Assembly (NCBI GenBank): GCA_973895155.1
Contig: OZ316895.1
Location: 3,720,001-3,784,000, forward strand
DNA: 64,000 nt
Direction: 5' to 3'
Source of the DNA: Marsupella aquatica
Lineage: Eukaryota; Marchantiophyta
Part shown: piece by piece, positions 43,385 to 55,110 of the stretch
Layout of the letters: every line of letters starts with the position of its first letter
Position numbering within the stretch: the stretch's first letter is position 1
Position numbers and translations under genes: made by a program
Notes under the pieces: generated by a model
The model's database searches: none
Told to the model about the DNA's origin: nothing
Seen by the model: the letters and a program-made list of their open reading frames with translations, nothing else

Positions 43385-45840
43385 ATCCCAAACATAGATT
43401 ACACACCTTGCGTAGCGAGGACAAATCTCGATCCCATTTTGAAAATTCAGACATCAGAATTGAAGCAGCAAACGTGGATCACCAGTGACTCTAGGGTAAG
43501 ACGGAAAGGCATAATTATCAAGCATTAACAGAATCAGACTGATCAGAATTGAAGAGATGACGTGCACTAGTGTTCTGTTTGTTCCTCTGTTTTGGGTACT
43601 AGTTTCTCAGTCGTTGAGCTTGAGAAGTTCTCATTCAACTAACACTGTTGTTGGAGGACGCACTCTCTCATCTCATCTCCGACTAGAAGTGTACTATGGG
43701 GCTCACGTACTGAAAAGCACGTACACCTCGCAAGATTCAGAAAAGGTCTGGGTCGTCAGATCTCAGGACAGACCAGAAATAATGGAGTACTGCTTTACAA
43801 GATCGAGCTACTCCCCATGATCGAGTCGCTTTACAGAATATCAAAGGGCTCTGAGCGCAGTAATTAAAGTACGTAACATAAAACAATTGACCTAGGGTAT
43901 GTTACTGATGTTGGATTAGGCAGAGCTTTGAGTCTTTCATTACTAAAATATGACAAGTAGAGGCTAAGAGTTTCTGTCCTCCAGAATTTGTAAATAAAGT
44001 CCAGAAGTCCAAATGATACACTTCTACGTGACGTGTATCCATCGTTACATCGTCATCTCGAAGGGGCAATAGCTATAATAGCCTTTACTCCGTCTGACCG
44101 AGACCTTCTGAAACATCATCCTTGAAGCTCGTGCCTTAGAGTAAAGGACATGGTATTATATATAATGCTTTCTATGAGGCTGCATTAATGAAAGGATTTT
44201 AAAGATAACAGCTAATGATCATACATTGCGAGTGGCCCGAGCTTGATACTACTATGCCTACTATTCCAGGAAAGAAGTGCACCCCAGACGAAGCGTCACT
44301 CAGATGAGGACCTGTGTCATCGTTTTCTCGATTGGTCCAAGGAAGTAGCTAATTGGGCTTTTATTCGCATGTACGTCGTGATCTCGATGACCCAGATGCT
44401 GATCTTTGACGACGTGCTACCATAGAGAGAGAAACATGGGCACCATATTCCCCATAAATGAACAGAAATGCTGATCTCTCAAGTCGTGCATGTCTGCCAT
44501 AGAGAGACATGGTGACCACTCAATAAATGAAGGGAAAGGTTTCAAAGGATCCAAGAGACATGAGAAAAGTCTCAAGAACGATCTAAATAAAGGATTCATT
44601 TCGTTTCATAGTTCGATTGTTCATGTGTTTGACGGAAGATCTCCTGACCTAATGCCAAAGTTTGTCCCAAGTGGTAGTTGGTGCTTGAATAAGATTTCTT
44701 GATATCGATCTGGATCCTTTCCTCTCGTGCACTACTGAGACTTTACTGCGGGAATCTGAATGAAAAGTTCTACCATTCAGGTCGTCATGTAGAATTGGAA
44801 GCCACGGACCTATCAGATTGAAGCTCTACTGCTAAGAACTCTGGTTGTGCTAGAGTAGGAATGGACAGCAGCATCCCATTGTCAGAAGAGTAAATGTTTA
44901 GAATCAACTGAGACGCTGTCATGGGTTCACGTTATTGTGCTTGCATGTTGGCACTTGATCATCTTTGTAAATCCTAATGCATAGGTTGCAACTATGTACT
45001 CCACCAGCAAAGCAGGATATGGTAAACGTCAAAGGTTTCCAGTGACGTTGTTCTCCAGTCGAAACAGATTTTTGACTCTGCAAAAGTTCCCGTACCGGCG
45101 AGCGTAGAGAGTCTAAAATTTGGTTCAACTCAACTCGAGGGATGTGTACAATACGTACAATTCAATTCTTCAAAGCAAACTGTCGATCGTTCTTTCAATG
45201 TCATTTGAGTGCCATTTAATGGTTTGCAGCATTGCAAGAAGGACAAGATAGGATTCAGTCTCTTTAGTTCCAGCCTTTTAATGGGCTCATCAATGTGAAG
45301 GGAGGACGGACACTTAGTTGAAGTTTATGCGAAGTAGTTTGATGGAAGTTAGATGTCCATTCGCGTCAAAGCGGCTTGTTACAGATGGTACCGGGATTTT
45401 AGTGCCCAAAGCTAGATTCGAGACGACGGATGGCAATGAATGCTTGGCAAAGGTGCAGTCAACACGGGAGGAATTAAGCAAGTACGTCATATTGAGCACA
45501 AGTCTTGCTTCAACAAACGCCTCATCTCGGACTTCCACCTACGCAATCTTTGAGGTGGAAGAAGCTGCTTAGTTTTCTTGAAGCTTTGAGCGTTTTTGAG
45601 CCTTCAACCTCTCGATCTAGCTCAATCACGTAGTCAACGACCCTCATTGTGCATTGGGTGCGCATCATATTCTGCGATACTCTGTCATTCATGGAATCTA
45701 CGTGCCATGCTAATTTAGGAATTAAAGCAAATTAAGTTTTGGAAGAATTTGTGGGTTGAGGTGTTAGAGATAAACTGCCCCAGGCAGATGATTGCTACCA
45801 TCCGTCACCGACCCTCGATGGTTGGTAGTAAGTTCCCTTG
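43385..45840. other. Intergenic DNA with one small secreted-type ORF of doubtful reality
   Basis: The ORF at 43557-43820 (87 aa, ATG start) begins with a signal-peptide-like hydrophobic stretch (TSVLFVPLFWVLVSQSLSL), but nothing else supports it. Other ORFs to 45.6 kb overlap on both strands and show no domains. Confidence 0.35.
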
Positions 45841-46165
45841 TAACTAAATATTCACTCTATCTTTACCTTTAGATTTAGAGACTGCCACAGATTTACTTCT
45901 AGGCTATTATTCAGTGGGTTCGTTGCTGCTCTCGGGGTTCAACCTATGCATAGAACTGCCTTTCCTAATTACAAACTCATCGAACAGCTCATCGAACAGT
46001 TGATGTAACTAAATATTCACTCTATCATTACCTTTAGCTATATTTAGAGAACTGCTGCAGTTTTCCTTCTAGGCTATTATTCTGTGGCTTCGGCGATGCT
46101 CTCGGGGTTCAACATATGCATAGAACTGCCTTTCCTAAAATCACAAATTCATCAAACAGTTGATG
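45841..46165. repeat. Direct tandem duplication, 165-bp period
   Basis: Both copies begin TAACTAAATATTCACTCTAT (45841 and 46006). They share CTTCTAGGCTATTATTC, GCTCTCGGGGTTCAAC and GCATAGAACTGCCTTTCCTA, with roughly 10 percent differences and small indels by eye. Confidence 0.88.
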
Positions 46166-47060
46166 AAAAATATTCCATGCTTGCGGCTTTTTTCCGTCGA
46201 AATTTTCGTTGATAAGGCCATTTTCATTTATTTTTTTCGAAATGACTATTACAACGCGCACAACAGGTATGGCCTTTGGTTGGGTCAGTGATTCACTAAG
46301 TGGACAGGAGAATTCATCATTCGATCAAGCGTAATTTCCACGTCCACCCAATGATGCAAACTGTATCCAAAAGCTAGCAGGTCTTTAAGGGCTTCGTGGG
46401 CAGGAAGTTAAAGTCATTGAATAATTAGAATTCTGGCACCGACAACACTCAGGATTGATTAAGCTTTTCCCTTCAGATCTAAGGAAGTGGCCCGGGAGGC
46501 ACAACGTACGGGAGCCGCCATACAAAATATAAGAGAGATGTTATGCAACGCAGCATACTGTCACATCAAAATCAAGGTAACAGTTTGTTCTGTTGCCCAC
46601 CGATGATAGTGGCGAAAAACCCTCCTCTCTGCTTTAGCACATCAATCGTTCACATGGTAATATAGAAAGGGACTCACATTAAGCCTGTACAGATCTCAGA
46701 ATGAATCTGCTATTAATACTGGAGGTGACTGGGTGGAAACAAAGTGATTAGTGTGGGTGCACATCTGAGTCGTACGTCCCTGATAATGTGCCAGTACGTT
46801 GAACGCCATGGACTTTGCCATCGATACTCAGCAGCATCAAAACTCGTTATCTGTTCTAGCCAACCGTTTGCTCCCAAGGAAATAGACTTTTTCATGTCTC
46901 AGGTGGCGGGTTCCAAAGAATGGGGGAGACAACCTCATTAATTCCGAGGAATTCAGGATACCAAAGTAGCTTTTCGTTATCAGGGAAGTTTTCATACCAT
47001 GTTCAAAAGCAACGTTCTGCAGATTGACAAATAATTCTGGCTGAAGCCGAATGATGTGCA
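46166..47060. other. Intergenic DNA, nothing recognised
   Basis: No supported ORF, RNA gene or clear repeat was seen. Confidence 0.45.
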
Positions 47061-47641
47061 TCAATATTGCATCTTATGTTCAGGAGTGTCTCAGTAACGT
47101 GCTTACGGCCACAAATGTAGCACATCTTCGCTAAAACTAATCAAGGATCTATCGGGATAGACTTTTCCACCCGACCCAAAGAAACCTTATAGAAGTATTC
47201 GAAAATTCTTTTAGCTGGTGAGCAGTGAAATCCCTCTCAATGATCTCAAACAACTGACAGGCATGTTCTGAGTATGTACACCACATAAGAAATGTACTCA
47301 CCACTCAGAGAACAGTGGACTGAGACCAAGGCGATTAGAGGAGTACGTAGCATCAATATTGCATCTTATGTCCACGAGAGTGTCTCAGTAACGTGCTTAC
47401 GGCCACAAATGTAGCAAATCTCCACAAAAACTAATCAAGGATCTATCGGGATAGACTTTTCCACCCGACCGAAAGAAACCTTATGGAAGTATTCGAAAAT
47501 TCTTTTAGCTGGTGAGCAGTGCTATCCCTATCAATGATCCCAAACAACTGACAGGCATGTTCTGAGTATGGGCACCACATAAGAAATGTACTCTCACCAG
47601 AGAACAGTGGATTGAGACCAAGGCGATTAGTGGAGTACGTA
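47061..47641. repeat. Direct tandem duplication, 292-bp period
   Basis: Copies 47061-47352 and 47353-47641 share TCAATATTGCATCTTATGT, GTGTCTCAGTAACGTGCTTA, GATCTATCGGGATAGACTTT and ACTGACAGGCATGTTCTGAG. Differences are few (under about 10 percent by eye). Confidence 0.92.
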
Positions 47642-49449
47642 TGCTGTCTCGGTTTCACTGTAACTGGACAGTGAGAGACATGTGTGGGAAGAGTGATGGA
47701 CGAGGTGCACTGTCCATTATCTGAAAGCATTTGCTCTCTCAATCTTGCTGACTATAGGTTCAGGGAGAGCAGTCTGTCACAATTCCTGACTCGTCAGCCA
47801 TGTCTGTACTGCAGAGTGACAAGAGGTTTGCAGTTCCACTTACAATTGATACATGATTATCCTCTGTGTGCAGATGGAACATGTGCCTCGTCCATCTTCT
47901 CGTCACGTGATTACATATAGGGCCTACCAATTTTGTTTAATATTTTCTGCCTATCCTCTGTCCTAAACTCGCAAGATGTTGGATCATTCACATTCTCTGC
48001 AAGTGATGACTGGGACTCAGGAGTATTCCTTTTGTCTGAAGTTCGTCTTGACTCACTTTCAGGTCCATGAATGAAATCAAAAATGGACTTGAGTGGACCC
48101 TAATGATCTACTCAGGTGACCAGGGCATTTGGCTAGGATTGAATTTAAAGGCTTCACTTTCATTTCCCGGGTATCAGTATCATGCCACCTAACAAGATAT
48201 TTTTCCTGGAGTAAGGAAAAAGTTTCCTTGCAATATAATTTTTTCCTGGCAAATATAATTAGCTAACATTTTCTTGTATTTTGTGGGTTCCAAAGACCTT
48301 CACTTTTGTGTCATGTTTCAGAATACACAAATTTTGAATTCTTTTGGCTAGCAACAGTAGCAAACCATCCAGGACACTACAAATGTACTAGAAATCCAAA
48401 CTTGGAGGCTAGCAGCCTTGCGGACGAAGGGGCTCCCAAGAGACTCCATGAATTCACACTCAATTTGCAGATGGCTGTGGCTTGCTAGCATCTAACAAAA
48501 CCCCTTAATTGGCCCAGTTCCTTTGATTGAGATGTTTTAGTTTTCCCACAAAGTCAGTGGACACATGGGCAAATAAGTGTGTGAAAACATATGACCCAAT
48601 TCCAGTGTTAGGCTTGTGGTTCCCAAAGCCAAAGAAATCTCCTTCATACCCTCCAGACTGAGGGCTTTGCCCTCTGTCTCTTGAGTCTTGTGCCCCTTGA
48701 AGCAACTCTAACTTTACCGCCTGTTCATGACTCTTATTGTTGAAAATGGAGGAAACCCCATCAGACTAACCCAAGTGGCATAACTGACCAGGAGACCCAA
48801 CGATAATTAATCCGTGGACCCCCATCCTCATCCAAGGAATGTGTGTGTGATGAAGTGAAATTAATTCTCAGCAAGGAGGTAACCAATGGTTTTGAGTCTC
48901 TTGGTGGGTGCTTGTACAAAAGAGAACGCTCAAAAGACAAAGGAGATTGATCTGGTTGAGATGATCTCTCAGGTTTATCAAATGGAAGGTTGAATATAGA
49001 GGAATTGAGTTTTTTGACAGTTTTTGCTTACACAGGAGAAATCATGTTTCTACCATTCTTGATTGATCATTTGTGAGTTACATTGAGCATTACCGCCACA
49101 AGACAGACTGGATGACAACACTCAATTGTTGGTGAAAGAGCGCTTGTTGTTTCGATGGGAAGAATGCACAAAATGGACGAGCCATCATTTCATATGAAGG
49201 TTTTGTGGTTTTTTTATTTAAGATAGTTATGGTGAGGGGGAGACTAACGATTGTTTCTTCAACATAAAGGTTGCATTTGGCGTCAACCTATGTTCAGAGT
49301 GAGCTTCAGTTGAAGACTGGAGGGACACAAACAATTCAAGCCAGGAAGTAAGCATTGCAGACAAGTGATGGTGACATAATTGAATAAATCAATTTGCAAT
49401 GGCTAAGTTTGTGACGGTGAGGAGATTGTGACATCTCTTAGTCGAGCAA
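47642..49449. other. Intergenic DNA, nothing recognised
   Basis: Short ORFs only, without domains or linked splice sites. Confidence 0.45.
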
Positions 49450-49860
49450 GGGTTGCCAATGAGTCTTAGATTGACAAATTTTGTCAAGTTCCACCTGAGT
49501 TTTTGAATTTGTCTGCCTTTCCAATGAGTGTGACAATAAGAAATTTTGATCATGAGTTCATGAATTCTTTTAGCTTTCCAACATTGAGTCCAACATTGAC
49601 AAATTTCATATCAGATTTTGTCACGGTACTAAAGAGATCATGAGATTTTCAATCTCTCTAGCTTTCTAAAGTGTGACATTGAGAGTATTTGTCAAGAATT
49701 AGAGAGATCATGAGTGTCTGAATTTCTCTAGCTTTCCAATGAATGTGACATTGAGATATTTTATCGAGATAGTACTAAAGAGATCATGAGTTTCTTGATC
49801 TTGATCTTTCCAATGAATCAAACATTGACAGATTTCATCAAGTACTAAGGAGATTGATTA
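49450..49860. repeat. Degenerate tandem array, about 75-85-bp unit, about five copies
   Basis: Recurring segments are AGAGATCATGAG, TTCTCTAGCTTTCCAATGA and GTGACATTGAGA, each followed by a TTTTGTCAAG-like stretch. Copies are strongly diverged. Confidence 0.7.
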
Positions 49861-50280
49861 TTATTCTGTTTTACAATGTGGAGTCAAAAGAGTTCTAACT
49901 ATATACATTTCTATCAATTGGTTATTTTTTAATACTTGCAAACAATTAAAAAATACAAGCATTTTGATGTAAAACATTGATATATCATTGATGAATGGTA
50001 ACTTTATTTTACCAAATGACATCTCTTCCTTTGTACTTTGGTTTTTTTACTCTTAATATTTACGGCATGGCGCCCCAAAAATTATGTTGCTTTTGCCACA
50101 AACACTAATGTGTGCTTTTGTTACTGTCAAAAATAGGATCTGTCCTGTTTGTGGCTGGTTTTGATGATGTGGCGCAACCTCATGGCAGGGAATTTGTCAA
50201 GGACCTCTCATGGGGGTCCGTAATCAAATTTCCGTGATTTCATCATCCTAGGAAGGAGACAAACTTTGGTGCTTGCAGCT
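49861..50280. other. AT-rich intergenic DNA, nothing recognised
   Basis: No ORF or repeat of note. Confidence 0.45.
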
Positions 50281-50470
50281 CAAAAGAACAGTAAATGTGT
50301 TTTGGGGGATATCCAAAGTTTGGCCATCCAATGATATCCTTCATCTACTGTAGTTTTTGTGTATTAATTTGTGCTCAATAGAACAGTAAATGTGTTTGGG
50401 GGGATATCCAAAGTTTGGCCATCCAATGATATCCTTTCATCTAGTTTTTGTGTATTAATTTGTGTATGGC
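50281..50470. repeat. Direct tandem duplication, 95-bp period
   Basis: GAACAGTAAATGTGTTT starts at 50286 and 50381. Both copies continue with GGATATCCAAAGTTTGGCCA and TTTTTGTGTATTAATTTGTG, with only small indels. Confidence 0.9.
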
Positions 50471-53400
50471 CAAAGGGATATTTGTCCTTCTTCCTACATT
50501 AAGGGTTTCACATGCATAACAGAAATACATTATTACTACTACGGTAGTCCTATGATTATGTTCTTGATACATACGCTGTTTCATTTCCTTTGGGACGGAA
50601 GCTCTTTACTCCACTCTCAAAAATAGTTAGAAAATCTCACAAAACAAAAGGGGTTTATGAACCGGTGACATCATTCATGACGTTCTTTCATATGAAGTTC
50701 GTTAGATGGAATGGGGGCGGGCGGGGGAGGGGGGAGGCTTCCAAGCTCCAATTGGAACAGTAATAATAATGGCGTTTTGTTTTCAAGGTTTTAGACCTTT
50801 GGCAGTCGTGGTCCGAAATGCAAGGGCATCCCCTTGTAATGCATTGATCACTCATCAACCTTCTGGGTCGTTCTTGGCAAAGTGAGCTCATCGTTTTGGG
50901 TGGGTTTTCCCAAAGTGAGCTCATCTGTTTTGGAGCTCTTGCTTTAATTCTGAAAGCCAGATCGACGCTGCAAAATGATTTTGAACATTGAATACTAGAT
51001 TATTGATACCTTTGGATTGATCGGGAGTTGAGGGGCACTCCGCTTTATTTTGGGGGCTGCTCTCCATTCCTATTGACGATGATTCTACCTCATGTGACCC
51101 CAGTACCCCACATTTGTTTTTCCCTGAATTATACATTTTGGTGTTTTCTTCTTAAAATGTGACCCCACATTTCGTTGCATGCAACTCTCAATGTTATCAC
51201 AAGTGTCTCCTCAAGCATCATGATTCTGGGTAGGGCCAAGGTTTTTGGATTTTAGAGACTCTACGGTAGATAAATTCCTCTTCGTGATCTCAAAGTGGTT
51301 TACTCAGGAGCATTACATTTTGTTGTTGCTCAATATGGTTTTAGTACTTTTGCCTTTGTTGAGACTCTCGAGCTTTTGGCTTTTTGGCTTGTTTTTTCCC
51401 CTTTATTGTGTCTCCTTCATTTGGGATCCTGTCCACTTTAGACTCTTTCTATATTTGTGGTTGATGGATAAATCTCGATTTCTCATGGAGGAAGGAACTC
51501 GTTTTCTATGAATTGGAAAGAAAAATCAAAATTTATACAAGAAGGAATAAACAAAGTACAATGAAAGGAAAGCAAAATTAGTCCCAAGAGGACAAACACC
51601 AAACAAGGAAAAAAGAGGCAAACCCCGGAAACCCAGGAACAAGAAGACTACAAAAAAGGAAAGGAGTATTACCACTTTGCTAGTGTGATGAACTAATGGT
51701 CCACATCTTATGGAGTTGCCCAAATATCTCAAGAGCAAGGCTGGGGACAAGCATGTGCATCAAGTTTGCCTCTTTTGTTGTTATCATCTGTGTTGCTGCT
51801 GCCCCTGCCATTGTTGCCCCTGTCTTGATGATATCTTGGCACTGAGGGTTGGCCACCACAACATCAGCCAAGTTATGTCAGCCATCACAAACCCTGGAAA
51901 GCTCAACCCGTAATTGTTGTTGTGGAGTACCAGGGAAATTGAGGACCACCCTCCTGCCACACGTGCCTGCCGCATGTGTACCAAGTTGCGGAGAAAACCT
52001 CAGAATTAACATCTCTGATAGAATCATGAACAACCAATCATGGTCTCGCCATCCAAACTGCACTGACATGGGTGTAGACAACTCCTTTGAAGACATTCAC
52101 AAATGAAGGATGGCAGGAATGGCCTGAAGCTAGGCCTTTGCACCCTTCCCTTGATTTTGGGAGAAAGAATCCAAGTTTGGTCCATTTCAAATGTCTTGGT
52201 GAGGGTACGCACTAGAGAGTGTGAAAGTGTGTATATGCTCACCTAGGTCAACTTGAATAAATACAGGGCCTAAAAACTAATGAGCCAAGGACCAAAGATC
52301 ACCTAGTGGTTATAAGAACCTGGCTGTAAACCCAGATACTTGTTGTGGCATACCTTCCCTTGCCAAACACCTTGATTTGGCAAAGTACATACATCATCCG
52401 CCACAAAACATTTAATTGTTAAAATTTTGGACACATGTGAAATCTCTAAAGTATTTTAGTGATACACATGTTACGAATGTTCCACTATTTCAATAGTTAT
52501 ATAAAAACTGATATCCATTATTTCTAAAATTAAAAACAAAAACAGGAGATCAAAAAACTTGGCCGTTGCATTAGTGTACAACACCTCCCCAAAGGTGTGC
52601 CAATGAGTATAGTCGTGTCATGTCTTCATATGCTGTCTAGTAGACAGTGAACTGGTGTCTCGTCAGCATTTTCGATTTTGCTTTTAGCTTCAGCACAAGT
52701 GCTCATGCCAAGTGGCCCGTCCACTTTGGTCTTACATAAGATTTTATGTATCACACAAATTAGCAAACCATACACCTGATCCCACAGGCAGGACACCCAG
52801 TGAAGGGAAAAACCACAGGAAGATCAAAGACCCAAAAAACCACACACGAGTGTCTCCAACAGAAGTCCACTCCACTAGCAAACTAAAACCAAAATGCTAA
52901 ATCCCTACTGAGCAGGGAAGTGAAAAGCCTCCTATAGCTCCAGGATAAACCTGCATAAGGGGGTTACACAGGGGTCACAAAGAGGAATCTGGCTGGAGGC
53001 CCTGCAACTAATTGCTTCTCCCCTGCAAAGAATAGTAGTTCTATGTAGAGCAACAAACACCGGTCACTCTTTTTTCACTGAAGAAACAAACATAGCAGAA
53101 AATTTGCTGGATTGGATCAAGGGCCTCTTACTCTTTAATATTGGAGATTGAGCTTTCCTACAAGAAATTTGGGTTTACATCAAATTACTTTTTACTATGT
53201 TGGTTGTTTGGTTTTCAAGATTATAATCTAACGTGGTGCGAAGCTGATTTCCACTGGTATAAAATTATTAAGTTTTAGGGCTGAGTGACCATGATTGCTA
53301 CATATATTATAAAAAAAAGGGAGTTGTCAGACCAGATATTTACTCTCTGCAGTACCCAAACCAAATCCAAAGGGATACTCTTACACGACCCAAAAAACTA

Positions 53401-53749
53401 AAAACAAATCTTAATTTCCAATAAAAACAAATTTCCATCCTGCCTGTTGCTCTGCCGTCCCATGTCATCATTTGCCACTGCATAGTTTTGCATGGCACTG
53501 TATGATATATGCCCAATCCTATAGCATGCCACGTCACATATCACCGGAAACGGGCAAGCAGCATGATTTACATGGGGTGACATGGCACATCCTGACTGGC
53601 CGTGATAGCATGGCCCACAATAGGACGAGTTGGCATCAGTCTGGTGACTCATGTTAATTGTTCCATCTCCTGACAAGATAACATCCAGATTCCAGAATCT
53701 GTGTAGGAACCCATGATTTTTTACTGTTTCTTTGCTTTGGGGGCCTCAA
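50471..53749. other. Intergenic DNA with decayed repeats
   Basis: No supported gene. 51.3-51.5 kb shares TTCCCCTTTATTGTGTCTC-like text with 54.59-54.63 kb. 52305-52350 (CCTAGTGGTTATAAGAACCT) resembles the A-box half of a tRNA-derived SINE, but no B box was found. Confidence 0.4.
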
Positions 53750-55110
53750 TCTTCAACTCATCAGGTGAAATAAAACGATCCCAGTTTTCTTTTGATTTTT
53801 GGTGGGGTCTTGAATGCTTTTCTTGTCAGGTGAAGTAAGAGGATCCCATGCTTCTTTCTTGTTTTTCTTTTCCATTTTTTAAGTATATATCACAGTGCAA
53901 AAGGACAAAAATGTCAACAAGGGAGACAGGGCGTGACATTTTTTGACCCCTTCACGGATTGACACTTCTAGCTTCCAATATTTTCTTAAGAGCAAAATGT
54001 GATCTTCAATATCTCCCTTGATATCCAACTGAATATGCTCTCTTGGACTGGTTAGAAGTGGCTTGGAAATTTCTAGTTAGTTTTAAATTATAGTTTTCAT
54101 CAAGAATTGAATCAGTTCCAAATTCCTATGCATCCCTCTATCACTCCCTGTCCACACTTAGATAGGGCTTCCAAATGAGCTAACTTTGACATTAGACTTT
54201 GATTTTTTCTGAGTTGATTAGAGAATCCTTGAAACATCTTGGGGAAGAGCCTAATAGATTCAAATTTCATTGAGCATTGAGAGATCTACAACTGTCTAAA
54301 GATGACTATCTTGTTTTCTTATCACACTTTACTCATTTGTGAAATATGTACTATGAGGGCAGAATAGGGGATCTCACTAGTCTCCATCTGGGTTGCAAGA
54401 GTCTCTCGGAGCATTCTCGGAAACATGGAGGTCCATCCTAGCTCCAATATCTTCTTGACTCATCAGCTGAAATTAAACGATCCCATGCACCTTTCTGTTT
54501 TCTTAATCTTTTTGAGTCTTGAATGTTTTACTCAGTCCCACTTTACTTTTGCGGGATTATTGGGCTTTTTGCTCATTAATATCGTGTGTTTTCCCCACTT
54601 CTTCTCCCCTTTATTGTGTCTCATGCTTTTGGGATCCTGTCTCCTAGTTTGTCTCCTGGTTTGGTGCATTTTTCTTTTAAAGTGTGATATGATAGGGGTC
54701 ACAAACCTGTTTCCCATTTTTTAGTCAGAGGTTGTGAGAATCTACATCTGCTGCCCTGATCAAAATACATTTTTTTGGTGAACAACTCCAAAGATTTTTT
54801 TAATTGAGACTGGTTTGTCCACGTTCCCATGGATCAACTGGGCGACGACAAACAGTGCACATTCTCAGTCAGTGACCCAACCAGCAACATTTTGGTCAGA
54901 AGAAACCTCCAAAAGGAACTGGTTTGAGATGCCCAAGTGAGGTAAAGTAAACGAATCTCATTCTGCTTCCCGAGTTTTTAATCATATACTTTTGGGGGTC
55001 TTCAATGCTTTACTCATCAGGTGAGGTGAAAAAAATGTGGTTTTTTAATTATATATATTTTGGGGGTCCTGAATACTTCACTCATCAGGTGAGGCAAAAG
55101 GATCCCCATG
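53750..55110. repeat. Dispersed short motif CTCATCAGGTGARGTRAAA ... GGATCCC, about six occurrences
   Basis: Variants occur near 53756, 53820, 54457, 55014 and 55079, usually next to a GGGGGTCTTGAATGCTTTACT-like lead (near 53803, 54511, 54994, 55059). Spacing is irregular, suggesting an old array broken up by other sequence. Confidence 0.6.

Noticed and set aside
52305-52350. tRNA gene or SINE head near CCTAGTGGTTATAAG
   Set aside because: Only an A-box-like half is present; no B box or acceptor stem could be found.
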